In this document: in pieces, positions 25,559 through 34,850 of the stretch
How positions within the stretch are numbered: position 1 is the first letter of the stretch
Layout of the letters: every line of letters starts with the position of its first letter
Assembly: GCA_016208915.1 (NCBI GenBank)
Contig: JACQXE010000030.1
Location: forward strand, 1-40,657
DNA length: 40,657 nt
DNA from: Nitrospirota bacterium
Lineage (GTDB): Bacteria > Nitrospirota > Thermodesulfovibrionia > Thermodesulfovibrionales > UBA1546
Direction of reading: 5' to 3'
The notes under the pieces: model-generated
Database searches by the model: none
The model's input: the letters and a program-made list of their open reading frames with translations, nothing else
Told to the model about the DNA's origin: nothing
Position numbers and translations under genes: made by a program

Positions 25559-26255
25559 AGCAAAAAACATAAGTGTCTCTTATGGGGCAGTCAAAGCTAT
25601 AGAGGATGTAACTTTTCATGTCAATTCAAATGAGATAGTGGCAATGATAGGCCCTAATGGGGCAGGGAAATCAACCGCTCTTAAGGCTGTATTTGGGATG
25701 GTTGATATATTATCAGGCGACATTCTTTTTAATGGGGAAAGCATTAAAGATGTAAGACCTGATAAACATGTCTCAATGGGAATCTCCCTTGTACCTGAAG
25801 GCAGAAGGCTGTTCCCTTCAATGACGGTTATAGAAAACCTTGAAATGGGTGCTTTTCTAAGGAAGGGTAATAATGGTAAGGCTAATATAGAAAACATTCT
25901 TGAACTTCTTCCTGTTTTAAAGGATAAGAGAAAACAAAAGGCTGGTGTGCTCTCCACAGGTGAACAGCAGATGCTTGCCCTTGGCAGGGCCTTGATGCAA
26001 AAACCAAAGCTTCTTCTAACTGATGAACCATCGCTTGGCTTATCCCCCTCTTATGTAGATATAATTTTTGAAAAGCTCATTGAGATAAATAAATCAGGGA
26101 CAAGTGTTCTTCTTGTTGAACAAAACGCTCGAATGGCTTTAGAAATAGCTCATAGGGGATATGTTTTTAAGATAGGGAAAATATTCATGGAAGACACAGG
26201 TAAGAATCTTCTTGAAAGTAAAGAGGTAAAAAAGGCTTTTTTAGGAGGGGTATAA
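25548..26255 (+). CDS. livF: LivF-type ABC transporter ATPase
   Basis: This 235-residue protein has Walker A GPNGAGKS (about 40-47), the family [15 protein letters not shown]-like segment ([14 protein letters not shown]), signature [16 protein letters not shown] and Walker [15 protein letters not shown]. Length is typical for LivF. A TTG at 25548 is the best start: AGGAG lies five bases before it, and it overlaps the end of livG by 11 bases. The longer frame from 25449 would be the livG shadow and is rejected. Confidence 0.92.
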   Translation: MLLEAKNISVSYGAVKAIEDVTFHVNSNEIVAMIGPNGAGKSTALKAVFGMVDILSGDILFNGESIKDVRPDKHVSMGISLVPEGRRLFPSMTVIENLEMGAFLRKGNNGKANIENILELLPVLKDKRKQKAGVLSTGEQQMLALGRALMQKPKLLLTDEPSLGLSPSYVDIIFEKLIEINKSGTSVLLVEQNARMALEIAHRGYVFKIGKIFMEDTGKNLLESKEVKKAFLGGV

Positions 26256-26303
26256 AATTATTATTAATGGTCAACTACTGGCAAAAATGGAAGAAGGAAA
26301 AAC

Positions 26304-28142
26304 ATGGAAAAATTAGAAAATATTGAATTGGAAAATATTAAACAAATTATGGAAAAAGTTTTGAGTGCTTCAATTGGAAAGATAGAACTTAAAAATTTTT
26401 TAGATGTGGTAGTTGAAATAGGCAGTAAAAAATTAGAAGCAAAATCTTGCAGTATATTTCTATTAGTAGATGGTCAGGGGACTTTAGAAATAGTAGCTGG
26501 TTCTGGTGATATTGGTAGAAAGCTTACAGAAGCAGAAGCGAAATATTGTGTTCCTGAAAGAAACCCTCTTTCCCAAAAGCCTGAAGAAACATATGTGTAT
26601 AACACGTGGGAGGAAGAAAAGAAATTAATTGAAGAAGGAAAACTTGGGATGGGCATCACAGCGTGGGTTGTTAAAACAGGAGAATCTGTTAGATATGGCG
26701 GAAGAGATGAGTTTGAGAAACATCCAGAACATCGTGGTAAATTTGAAAAAACTCAAAATGAGGAATGCCAATCAATTGTAGAAGTTCCTTTATATTTCAA
26801 AAAAGATAAGAATAAAAAAGGTCGAGCAAAGGCTGATGGAGTAATAAAAGTTGAAAATCCTGTTAATAAAAAAGAATTTGATCAAGCTGATAAGTTTATT
26901 CTATCTATTTTATCCAGTTGTGTATCTGCTGCGATTCAGAAGATAGAAATTGATGAGCCTAAATCTTATAAACAGTTATTTAATGGAGCTAAACTATTGG
27001 TTGATATAATAAATTGGCATGAAGTAAATAAAGATAGTATTGATGGTACGAATAGGGCTCTTATGAAAGAAATATCAAAATTCTCAAAAGAGATTTTGAA
27101 ATGGAATATTTATGGAATAGAAAAAATGTACGATAAAATAATTATAATTATAAAGGATATCAATAAAATACTTGGTTTTAAAGATAATGATTGTATCAAA
27201 ATTATTGAAGAGATCACTAGAAAATATGAGGAAATCTTAGGGACAGGTCTTCGATATAGAGAACATCTTATACACCAATTCCAGGTCTTCTTGTTAGGGC
27301 TTCATATTATAAATAGCAATAAAAGGATCCAAACGGCAATGAAAAGTTATCTTAAGGCGAATGGAATCAATGATAATTTTGATAATGTAATAAGGTGCTG
27401 GTTTTTATCATCAATTTTTCATGATTTTGCATATTCGATTGAAAAGATTAATGATTGGCTTGGAGAGTATTTTAAGACATTATTTTCTTCTGAATTGAGT
27501 AAAGAAAAATTGCCATTTGTGTTTTTGTGGGAGAATCTATTCACAGTTGAGAAGTACGAATACTATAAGAATATTCTTATAAAACTGATTAGGGAAAAGC
27601 TTGCTGTGCCCTTTGAGTCAGATGAAGCAGCAGAAATACATTATTCTTTTATTACAATATTAATGTCTAAGTCAGATATGAGAAAGAAAAATCATGGTTT
27701 GTTTGGGGCATTAGTTCTTAGTAATCGGCTCTTAAAAGAAAAATTTGATGATCCAGATATTTCCAAAATAGTGTTAGAAGGAGGTTTTTCAATTGCACTT
27801 CATGCTCTTGATGTTTATCAAGATCTTTTTAATGTGCAGAAAGCTTTACTTCAGAATATTCCGTTCGCTTTCTTGTTAGTATTTTGTGATAATGCTCAAG
27901 AATGGGGACGTCCTTGGATGAACGAATTAGAACCGGGGGCAATTGAATTAGATGTGATTAATATTGCAGATGAATTCGTAGAGATTAAATTGATTTGTGA
28001 TGTTAGTAAAAATGTGGATGTAAAAACCCTCGCAAATATGGTTGGTGGAATAAGAAAATATTGGAAACATGAAATAGATGGTGTTAAATTTCATTTAATT
28101 TACATAAATAAAGATACTGGGGCAACAGTAGCTAACTTATAG
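26304..28142 (+). CDS. GAF domain plus HD-like phosphohydrolase-type protein
   Basis: In this 612-residue protein the first 220 or so residues form a GAF-like sensor (LDVVVEIGSKKLEAKSCSIF, TAWVVKTGESVRYGG, CQSIVEVPLYF). A helical linker follows. From about residue 340 an HD-type core can be traced: YREHLIHQFQVFLLG, CWFLSSIFHDFAYSIEKI, NHGLFGALVLSN, IALHAL and AFLLVFCDNAQEWGRPW. This pattern H...HD...H...H...D fits metal-dependent HD phosphohydrolases, although a few positions are altered (IFHDFAY instead of HDIG). A signal-dependent nucleotide hydrolase is plausible. It follows livF by 48 bases and precedes the structured non-coding cluster. The gene is visibly AT-richer than livHMGF. Confidence 0.65.
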   Translation: MEKLENIELENIKQIMEKVLSASIGKIELKNFLDVVVEIGSKKLEAKSCSIFLLVDGQGTLEIVAGSGDIGRKLTEAEAKYCVPERNPLSQKPEETYVYNTWEEEKKLIEEGKLGMGITAWVVKTGESVRYGGRDEFEKHPEHRGKFEKTQNEECQSIVEVPLYFKKDKNKKGRAKADGVIKVENPVNKKEFDQADKFILSILSSCVSAAIQKIEIDEPKSYKQLFNGAKLLVDIINWHEVNKDSIDGTNRALMKEISKFSKEILKWNIYGIEKMYDKIIIIIKDINKILGFKDNDCIKIIEEITRKYEEILGTGLRYREHLIHQFQVFLLGLHIINSNKRIQTAMKSYLKANGINDNFDNVIRCWFLSSIFHDFAYSIEKINDWLGEYFKTLFSSELSKEKLPFVFLWENLFTVEKYEYYKNILIKLIREKLAVPFESDEAAEIHYSFITILMSKSDMRKKNHGLFGALVLSNRLLKEKFDDPDISKIVLEGGFSIALHALDVYQDLFNVQKALLQNIPFAFLLVFCDNAQEWGRPWMNELEPGAIELDVINIADEFVEIKLICDVSKNVDVKTLANMVGGIRKYWKHEIDGVKFHLIYINKDTGATVANL

Positions 28143-28271
28143 AACAGTTAAGAAAAGGTTAAAGGAAAAGTTTAAGGTAGCCGAAGAAATAGGGTCTTCA
28201 AACTTCATTCAACCTCTCTAACCAAATCCCCCATATTTTCACATAAATTCTTTATTTTGTCACTATTTTAA

Positions 28272-28353
28272 GGGGGAGTAGGCACACAAAGGGCGATGCG
28301 GAATACCCAAAGGGGATGAAGCCGCCTGACTGTGACTGCTGGGTGGGCGGGGG
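28272..28353 (+). repeat. Quadruplex-duplex repeat, copy A
   Basis: G-tract GGGGG (28272-28276), stem AGTAGGCACA (28277-28286) pairing with TGTGACTGCT (28331-28340), with a G.A mismatch, then tail GGGTGGGCGGGGG (28341-28353). The apical part holds GCGG/CCGC and a smaller ATACCC/GGGGAT hairpin. The order G-tract, stem, three G-tracts would form a quadruplex with a duplex as one loop. Confidence 0.7.
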
Positions 28354-28355
28354 AA

Positions 28356-28479
28356 AATATTCATCAAGCAACACGAATCCCGATGGGACAAAAGTCTTTA
28401 CCGACTTACTCGGTAATGTCTTTTGGTGTTGCGGTCTTTCCCGCTATTTTGAAGAAATGGTGGGATAGTGATGAATATT
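28356..28479 (+). repeat. Three-way structured element downstream of copy A
   Basis: A perfect 11-bp outer stem pairs 28356-28366 with 28469-28479 (AATATTCATCA). Inside are two hairpins. The first (about 28370-28430) stacks AACAC/GTGTT, AAAAG/CTTTT and TTACCGA/TCGGTAA. The second (about 28438-28465) pairs TCCCGCTATTT with AAATGGTGGGA using wobbles. It abuts the tail of copy A. No open frame of interest lies in it. Confidence 0.7.
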
Positions 28480-28530
28480 TAAAGGCGGTGGCAATTTATT
28501 TTAATTGATAAAATTCCTTTCTTCCTTTAA

Positions 28531-28611
28531 GGGGGAAAGCAGGCTCAGAGCGCAAGTAGGCTGAGACTACTGGCTCAGCCCTGAGCACTGAGACTGCTTT
28601 GGGTGGTGGGG
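28531..28611 (+). repeat. Quadruplex-duplex repeat, copy B
   Basis: GGGGG (28531-28535), stem AAAGCAGGCTCAG (28536-28548) with CTGAGACTGCTTT (28588-28600) and the same central G.A mismatch, then GGGTGGTGGGG (28601-28611). The apical hairpin is GGCTGAG/CTCAGCC. The final GGGG could alternatively pair with CCCC at 28625-28628, which would break the quadruplex. Confidence 0.7.
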
Positions 28612-28653
28612 CATGTGGTTTAATCCCCGACGGTTACGGCGGGGGCGGACTCA

Positions 28654-28732
28654 ACCGAGCAAAAAACACCGATAAAGAATATTCCCGCCGCCCATATTAA
28701 AAAAAGAATTCAATAAAGAATTTTTGCTCGGT
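28654..28732 (+). repeat. Long hairpin downstream of copy B
   Basis: A perfect 12-bp stem ACCGAGCAAAAA / TTTTTGCTCGGT pairs 28654-28665 with 28721-28732. Its 55-base loop contains, in reverse complement, the 23-base G-rich motif of 18461-18483 (28678-28700). Confidence 0.7.
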
Positions 28733-28745
28733 GGAGGACGCATAA

Positions 28746-28778
28746 CTGCCTTGCCTGACTTGCAGGCAGGCAAGGCAG
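28746..28778 (+). repeat. Twelve-base-pair hairpin before copy C
   Basis: CTGCCTTGCCTG at 28746-28757 pairs with CAGGCAAGGCAG at 28767-28778 around a 9-base loop. Copy C begins eight bases later. Confidence 0.7.
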
Positions 28779-28786
28779 ACCGATAA

Positions 28787-28901
28787 GGGAGGCAGGCTCG
28801 GAGCGGAGGGAATGGAAGACAGCCGACAGGCTGGCTGAAGGGAGTTTATCCCGATAAGCGTAAGCGACATCGGGAAGCACCGAGACTGCGGGTGGGTGGG
28901 G
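28787..28901 (+). repeat. Quadruplex-duplex repeat, copy C
   Basis: GGG (28787-28789), stem GCAGGCTCGG (28792-28801) pairing with CCGAGACTGC (28880-28889), again with one G.A mismatch, then GGGTGGGTGGGG (28890-28901). The apical domain is longest here and carries CAGCC/GGCTG and TCCCGAT/ATCGGGA hairpins. Confidence 0.7.
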
Positions 28902-29188
28902 TTCATTTCCTTAAATTTAGTTTCTTACATTGATGAATTGTGTTCGGTAAAAATATTGGAACAGTTCGCAGAGAATTTGAGAGCGGAGCCAACTCATCAT
29001 TTCGAATCATCTATGGACAGCTCCTTGTCACGCTAAAATATTTCTTTAGCATTTCATAACCTATTGTAACCAGTTGTTATAAAAGCATTTTTTTCTATGC
29101 TCTCGGAATAAGAGTCATACTTTTTAACAAAGGAAGACTAATGATATAATAGAATACTACGATTAACTTTTTCAAAGGAGGAAACCTT
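28902..29188 (+). promoter_or_regulatory. htrA leader with candidate promoter
   Basis: This non-coding stretch ends with AAAGGAGG before the htrA ATG. TATAAT at 29145-29150 is a good -10 box, with a weak TTTTAA-like -35 about 17 bases before. GCTAAAATATTTCTTTAGC near 29033-29051 is a small hairpin. I see no gene between 28143 and 29188. Confidence 0.45.
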
Positions 29189-30661
29189 ATGACACCAAAG
29201 AAAAGGACAGTGATTGTGGCGACGATATGTATCCTGATTGGCCTGATTATCGGACTTGGTATATCGTCAAACTTTAATATTCATTCAAAGGCTTATACTG
29301 AAGAGCCGCAGATATCAAAAGAGGCCATAGATATACTTTCAAAAACAGGGCAGGCTATGGCTGAGGTTGCGGCTGCAGTACGGCCGGCAGTTGTAAACAT
29401 ATCTTCGACACGAACGATAAAAACTCCAGAAGCAATGTCTCCATTCTTTAATGACCCGTTCTTCAGAAGATTTTTTGGAGATGAGTTTGGATTTCATGAA
29501 AGGCAGAGAGAGCATAAGCAGGCGAGTCTTGGATCAGGGGTTATTGTAGACAAGGATGGATATATCCTTACGAATAGCCATGTTGTTAAGGATGCTGACG
29601 AGATAAAAGTGAAGTTGTCAGATAAAAGGGAGTTTAAGGGAAAGATTATCGGAGTTGATCTAAAAACTGACATTGCTGTTATAAAGATAGGTTCAGATCA
29701 TCTTCCTGTACTCAGACTTGGAGATTCTGATAAATTGAGGATTGGAGAGACTGTTATTGCAATCGGAAATCCTTTTGGATTAAACCAGACTGTGACATCA
29801 GGTATTGTGAGTGCAACTGGCAGGGCGAATGTGGGTATTGCAGATTATGAAGATTTCATTCAGACTGATGCAGCGATTAATCCCGGCAATTCAGGCGGCG
29901 CACTGGTGAATGTAAAGGGAGAACTTATCGGGATTAATACTGCGATATTCAGCACATCAGGCGGCTATCAGGGAATCGGATTTGCCATACCGAGCAATAT
30001 GGCTAAGGTTGTGATGGAGAGCCTTGTAAAGAAGGGAAAGGTAGTGAGGGGCTGGCTTGGCGTTTCAATACAACCGATCACGCCTGATCTTGCCAAACAA
30101 TTTGGCCTGAAAAATGAAAAAGGTGTTCTGATTGGAGATGTTGTTGAAGCCGGCCCTGCAGAAAAGGCAGGACTTCAGAGGGGAGATGTTATCGTAGAGT
30201 TTGCAGGCAAGGAGGTTGATGACCCGTCAAATCTCAGGAATATGGTTGCAAGCATTCCACCTGATACTGAAGTAACTGTCAAGATATTGCATGACGGGAA
30301 ACAGAAAACAGTGAAGGTTGTGATTGCTGAACTCCCTGCAGACAGACAGAAAATGTCAGGCACTGGGGTATTCGAAAATATTATGAAGGGAGTTCATGTT
30401 CAGGATATATCTCCAGAACTAAGAGAAAACCTTAATATACCTAAGAGGATAGGCGGCGTTGTTATTACTGATATAGAGGATGAAAGCCCTGCAGAAGGGA
30501 TTTTAGCGGCGAATGATATCATACTGGAGATAAACAGAACTAAGATTGCCAATAGCAAAGATTATGAGACAGTGCTTTCAAAGGTAAAACAGGATCAGAG
30601 CGTGCTGCTTTTAATCTACAGGAACGGTTCGACGATCTATCTAACGCTGTCTCCCAGATAA
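29189..30661 (+). CDS. htrA: HtrA/DegP-family periplasmic serine protease (Do family)
   Basis: This 490-residue protein has an N-terminal signal anchor (about residues 7-27), a trypsin-like domain with the catalytic triad His in LTNSHVVKDADE, Asp in DLKTDIAVIKI and Ser in NPGNSGGALVN, then two PDZ domains (about residues 285-370 and 395-485). It degrades or refolds misfolded envelope proteins, in keeping with the envelope genes at 696-7877. Length is typical. A 13-bp stem follows the stop. Confidence 0.95.
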   Translation: MTPKKRTVIVATICILIGLIIGLGISSNFNIHSKAYTEEPQISKEAIDILSKTGQAMAEVAAAVRPAVVNISSTRTIKTPEAMSPFFNDPFFRRFFGDEFGFHERQREHKQASLGSGVIVDKDGYILTNSHVVKDADEIKVKLSDKREFKGKIIGVDLKTDIAVIKIGSDHLPVLRLGDSDKLRIGETVIAIGNPFGLNQTVTSGIVSATGRANVGIADYEDFIQTDAAINPGNSGGALVNVKGELIGINTAIFSTSGGYQGIGFAIPSNMAKVVMESLVKKGKVVRGWLGVSIQPITPDLAKQFGLKNEKGVLIGDVVEAGPAEKAGLQRGDVIVEFAGKEVDDPSNLRNMVASIPPDTEVTVKILHDGKQKTVKVVIAELPADRQKMSGTGVFENIMKGVHVQDISPELRENLNIPKRIGGVVITDIEDESPAEGILAANDIILEINRTKIANSKDYETVLSKVKQDQSVLLLIYRNGSTIYLTLSPR

Positions 30662-30684
30662 TGTATTTTTATCCCATAAGGTAT

Positions 30685-30722
30685 CATGAGGCAGGCTTTC
30701 AGCCTGCCTCATGCAATTTTTG
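30685..30722 (+). terminator. Rho-independent terminator of htrA
   Basis: A perfect 13-bp stem CATGAGGCAGGCT / AGCCTGCCTCATG (30685-30697, 30701-30713), loop TTC, is followed by CAATTTTTG. The T-run is short and starts three bases after the stem, so strength is uncertain. Confidence 0.65.
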
Positions 30723-30774
30723 TCGGTCTTATCTTATAATCTAATAATTATTATTACTGTTGAAAATAACTGGG

Positions 30775-30948
30775 GAAAAGGCTGAATGCTAAAGAAATAC
30801 AATGACGACACCTTTAAAAATTAATCCACATCTGAGTATTAATAGAAACATCAATAACATTGTTCCCTTTAAAGCTGCTTATCAAAACAAGGTTGCACAT
30901 CTTAATATCCTGTCGATTCATTGTATTTATTCGGCGTTCAGCCTTTTC
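30775..30948 (+). repeat. 31-bp inverted-repeat element (MITE-like) before transketolase
   Basis: Arms 30775-30805 and 30918-30948 pair at about 27 of 31 positions (GAAAAGGCTGAA and AAATACAATGA segments exact). A further CGACA/TGTCG pair continues inward after a 2-base bulge. The spacer is about 110 bases, mostly AT-rich, with no credible gene; a 67-codon frame overlapping it reads as nonsense. No target duplication was noticed. It separates htrA's terminator from the transketolase gene. Confidence 0.65.
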
Positions 30949-30991
30949 ATAAATCTTTTTCGGATAAATATGAATAGTAAAGGAAGAAGGA

Positions 30992-33043
30992 ATGACAGGT
31001 ATTGATGATCTCTGCATAAACACTATCAGGATGCTCTCTGTTGATATGGTTGAGAGAGCAAAATCCGGCCATCCCGGCATGCCAATGGGTGCGGCTACAA
31101 TGGCATATGTGCTATGGACTCGGTTTCTAAGGCATAATCCCAAAAATCCGAAATGGTCTGACCGAGACCGCTTTATCCTTTCCGCAGGGCATGGTTCAGC
31201 GCTTCTTTATTCACTTTTGCATCTTACAGGGTATGATCTGTCTTTAGAGGAGCTCAAGAATTTCAGACAATGGGGGAGCAAGACCCCAGGTCATGTTGAA
31301 TCTCGAGACACTCCTGGTGTTGAATGTACAACTGGTCCCCTTGGGCAAGGATTTGGAATGGGTGTTGGCATGGCAATAGCCGAGAGATTTCTTGCATCAA
31401 AATTTAATCGTCCTGATTTTGAAGTAGTCAGCCATTATACCTATGCGATCGTGAGCGATGGAGACTTGATGGAAGGGATTTCGTATGAAGCAGCATCTCT
31501 GGCAGGGCATCTTAAATTGGGAAGGCTTATTTATCTCTATGACAATAACCATATCTCTCTTGCAGGTGAGACAAAACTGACCTTCACTGAAGATGTCTGC
31601 AAGAGATTCGAGTCTTTAGGCTGGCATGTTCAATCTGTTGAAAATGGAAATGATATTGATGCAATTTTCAATGCAATCGTAAATGCACAGAAAAAAACAC
31701 TTCGTCCCTCTTTAATCTCGATAAGGACACATATAGGTTATGGCAGTCCCAAAAAGCAGGATACATACGAGGTTCACGGCTCTCCTTTAGGGCATGAAGA
31801 GGTTCTTGCAACAAAAAAGAATCTTGGATGGACCTCTGAGTCTGAATTTTATATCCCTGAAGATGCTCTCAGACATTTCAGAAAGGCTCTGAATAAAGGC
31901 AAAGAACTTGAAACAGAATGGAGGAACAGATTTGAAGCTTATATGAAAAAATATCCAGAGCTCGCTTCAGAATGGGATCTGATGATGACCCTGAAACTTC
32001 ATGATAACTGGGAAAAGAATGTGCCTGTATTTTCCACTGATCAAAAGGGTATTGCAACGCGCGCTGCATGCGGCAAGGTTATAAATTCAACTGCTGATCG
32101 TATGCCATTTTTAATTGGCGGCTCTGGAGATCTTAATCCTTCAACAAACACTGAATTAAAAGGTAGGGGAAATTTTCAATCCCCTGATCCAGGAGACAAA
32201 AATGTTCAGGGCGCTGCAACAGGCTTATGGGGTTATGACGGCGCAAATATTGCTTACGGTGTAAGAGAACATGCAATGGGATGTATAACGAATGGAATCG
32301 CACTTCATGGAGGATTACTCCCGTTTGCAAGCACATTTCTTATATTCTCAGACTATATGAGGCCTTCTATAAGGCTGGCATCTTTGATGAAGCTAAATGT
32401 TATCTATATATTCACTCATGACTCTATCGCACTTGGTGAAGACGGACCAACCCATCAGCCGATAGAACATCTTGCAAGTCTCAGGGCCATGCCAGGGCTG
32501 ACTGCTATAAGACCAGCAGATGCAAATGAGGCAGGAGAGGCATGGAAAATAGCTGTTACACATAAGAATGGACCTGTTGCCTTAATAATGACAAGACAGA
32601 AAGTGCCTGTGATAGACAGAAGGAAGTATGGTCAGGCATCCGGAATTATGAAAGGCGCATATGTGCTTGCAGATTCCTCTCCATCAAATCCTGAGATAAT
32701 ATTAATTGCGTCAGGGTCAGAAGTTCATCCTGCACTGGAGGCATATGAAAGGCTTAAATCTGAGAATGTTAAGATGCGTGTTGTAAATATGGCTTCGTGG
32801 GAGCTTTTTGAGATGCAGCCAGAAGAATATAAAGATGCAGTATTGCCTCCTGATGTCAAGAAAAGAATATCTGTGGAGGCAGGCTCAACGCATGGCTGGC
32901 ATAAGTATGCAGGGACAGACGGTATAATAATAGGCATTGATGATTTTGGAGCCTCTGCGCCTGGAGAGATACTCCTTGAAAAATTCGGTTTTACATCAGA
33001 GAATATAATGAAAAAGGCAAAAGAACTTTTAAAAAAGCAATGA
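30992..33043 (+). CDS. tkt: Transketolase
   Basis: This 683-residue full-length transketolase carries family motifs: [25 protein letters not shown], the thiamine diphosphate motif [20 protein letters not shown] (here SDGDLMEG), [15 protein letters not shown], and the second-domain GVREHAMG and [19 protein letters not shown]. It transfers two-carbon ketol units in the pentose phosphate pathway. AGGAAGAAGGA before the ATG is a good ribosome-binding site. No transaldolase or other pentose-phosphate gene adjoins. Confidence 0.95.
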   Translation: MTGIDDLCINTIRMLSVDMVERAKSGHPGMPMGAATMAYVLWTRFLRHNPKNPKWSDRDRFILSAGHGSALLYSLLHLTGYDLSLEELKNFRQWGSKTPGHVESRDTPGVECTTGPLGQGFGMGVGMAIAERFLASKFNRPDFEVVSHYTYAIVSDGDLMEGISYEAASLAGHLKLGRLIYLYDNNHISLAGETKLTFTEDVCKRFESLGWHVQSVENGNDIDAIFNAIVNAQKKTLRPSLISIRTHIGYGSPKKQDTYEVHGSPLGHEEVLATKKNLGWTSESEFYIPEDALRHFRKALNKGKELETEWRNRFEAYMKKYPELASEWDLMMTLKLHDNWEKNVPVFSTDQKGIATRAACGKVINSTADRMPFLIGGSGDLNPSTNTELKGRGNFQSPDPGDKNVQGAATGLWGYDGANIAYGVREHAMGCITNGIALHGGLLPFASTFLIFSDYMRPSIRLASLMKLNVIYIFTHDSIALGEDGPTHQPIEHLASLRAMPGLTAIRPADANEAGEAWKIAVTHKNGPVALIMTRQKVPVIDRRKYGQASGIMKGAYVLADSSPSNPEIILIASGSEVHPALEAYERLKSENVKMRVVNMASWELFEMQPEEYKDAVLPPDVKKRISVEAGSTHGWHKYAGTDGIIIGIDDFGASAPGEILLEKFGFTSENIMKKAKELLKKQ

Positions 33044-33217
33044 AGCCATTGTTCGAAAATTTCTTTAACTCGATTATTATTAAAGTCATCTAGTTGTGTA
33101 TTATAGACAAAGTTAAATTGTTAATATCATCAATTAAAGTAAATTAAGGTATCGAAAAATAAATTTTCTCTCAACACCTTCATTACTTTAAATGCAGTTG
33201 AGTATACGGAGGGATAA

Positions 33218-34846
33218 ATGGCTCAAGAATTTAAGGACGCTTCTTCTTGCTGGAAAGAGATAATGTCTGATGTCTCGAAGAATAAAGAATTGCTTTCTGT
33301 TATAGAGAAATTTGCAATGGAGAATAATGCCCCTGCAAAAGTCGTTTTTGGCACATCTGGCTGGAGGGGAGAGATAGGGAATGATTTTACATTCAACAAT
33401 CTGCGTATTGTAACCTCTGCCATAATAGAGATGCTCAAAAGTGAAGATAAATCTGTAATGGATGCAATGGGCATACCAGATTTTAATGAGGTAAAAAGAC
33501 GCGGAATTATTGTAGGACATGACAACAGGTTCCTTGGAAAAGATTTTGCCTTTGAGGTTATCGGGATGCTTCAGAAAGAAGGCATAAAGACATGGTATGC
33601 AGGAGAGACAATAACGCCTGAGATATCAGCAGGCATTGAGATGCTCAATGCTGCATGTTCTATAAATCTCACCCCATCACATAACCCTGCAAACTATGCA
33701 GGGTTTAAGTTTAATCCCTCAGATGGCGGGCCTGCAGGTACAGAGCTAACCTCTAAAATTGAAGAAATTGCAAATAGCAAGATGAGCCAGTCTCTTATTT
33801 TTGAGCAGGCTAAGCCAGTAAAGATAGAGAATATTGATCTTACATCTCTTTACATAAAATATATTACAGAGAGAAATACGATTGATTTGGAAAAAATACG
33901 CAGTTTTATTAACAAGGAAGACTGCATAATCTGTGTAGATAATGTTCATGGAGCAACAAGGGGAAAGATACAGAGAATTCTCGGAGATAGTCCAAAGATT
34001 AAATATCTGAGAACAGAGGATGATCTTCTTTTCGGTGGCGTAGCCCCTGAGCCTTCAGAAAAGAATATGCATAGAGTTGAACAGGTCTTAAGAGAGAGCA
34101 GGGCAAGGTTCAGACTTGGCGTTATCATGGATCCTGACGGTGACCGCATAAGGCATACAGATGCAAAGATGCAACTGCCAATGAACTATTTCGGAGCAAT
34201 GGCCTTCCATTTTCTCAATGTGCATAAGGGAATTTCAGGGGTTGCTGTTAAATCTGTCGGCACGAGCAATCTCCTAAATGCTATAGCAGAGAAGCAGGGC
34301 ATATCTGTTAAAGAGACAAAGGTCGGGTTTAAAAACTTCAGGCCATATCTTCTCAAGACCTCAAAAGAAAGGGCAATAGTTGCCTTTGAAGAATCAGATG
34401 GGATAACAGGGTATAATCACACACTCGAAAAAGATGCGATCTTTGGCCTCCTCTTGGCAATCGAGATGGTAGCTGTTACAGGCAGAGATCTGAGTGAATA
34501 CTTAAAAGACATTATGGATGAATTCGGATATTATTACCCTGACCGTTCAGGCATTGCTGTTGACCGCGCTCTTGTAGGAGAACCCCTGTTAACAAAGCTC
34601 TCGGTTATCAGAGAGCTTTATAAAAAAGGGACTGAGGTTGATGTAGGCGGACAGAAACGAATGGTGAAAGATGTGATAACAGTTGACGGAACGAAACTTG
34701 TGTTTGATGATAGTTCATGGCTGATGATAAGGCCATCAGGCACAGAGCCAAAGGTGAGGTTTTATATAGAGGCAAGGACACAAGAGGGAAAGAAGGCTGT
34801 TTTTGAGACAGCAGAGAGGATAACAAAAGAGGCGCTTAGGGACTGA
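33218..34846 (+). CDS. Phosphoglucomutase/phosphomannomutase-family phosphohexomutase
   Basis: This 542-residue protein has the four-domain alpha-D-phosphohexomutase fold: catalytic serine loop LTPSHNPANYAGFKFNPSDG, metal site MDPDGDRIRH, and the sugar-recognition and phosphate loops FEESDG and IRPSGTEPKVRFYIE. It interconverts hexose 1- and 6-phosphates, feeding glycogen, cell-wall and nucleotide-sugar synthesis. GGAGG sits eight bases before the ATG. The 173-base gap after transketolase shows no gene. FolK follows four bases after the stop. Confidence 0.9.
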   Translation: MAQEFKDASSCWKEIMSDVSKNKELLSVIEKFAMENNAPAKVVFGTSGWRGEIGNDFTFNNLRIVTSAIIEMLKSEDKSVMDAMGIPDFNEVKRRGIIVGHDNRFLGKDFAFEVIGMLQKEGIKTWYAGETITPEISAGIEMLNAACSINLTPSHNPANYAGFKFNPSDGGPAGTELTSKIEEIANSKMSQSLIFEQAKPVKIENIDLTSLYIKYITERNTIDLEKIRSFINKEDCIICVDNVHGATRGKIQRILGDSPKIKYLRTEDDLLFGGVAPEPSEKNMHRVEQVLRESRARFRLGVIMDPDGDRIRHTDAKMQLPMNYFGAMAFHFLNVHKGISGVAVKSVGTSNLLNAIAEKQGISVKETKVGFKNFRPYLLKTSKERAIVAFEESDGITGYNHTLEKDAIFGLLLAIEMVAVTGRDLSEYLKDIMDEFGYYYPDRSGIAVDRALVGEPLLTKLSVIRELYKKGTEVDVGGQKRMVKDVITVDGTKLVFDDSSWLMIRPSGTEPKVRFYIEARTQEGKKAVFETAERITKEALRD

Positions 34847-34850
34847 TAAT

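Noticed and set aside
28272-28901. Naming the quadruplex-duplex element HEARO/omega RNA
   Set aside because: No IscB/IsrB nuclease or IS605 gene is adjacent and I could not verify the consensus; kept only as a test to run.
28697-28906. Minus-strand frame inside the structured cluster
   Set aside because: Repetitive Ser/Pro/Leu composition from hairpin DNA; no start signal or homologous motif.
30802-31005. A 67-codon frame before transketolase
   Set aside because: It starts within one arm of the inverted repeat and overlaps the tkt start; no motif or ribosome-binding site.
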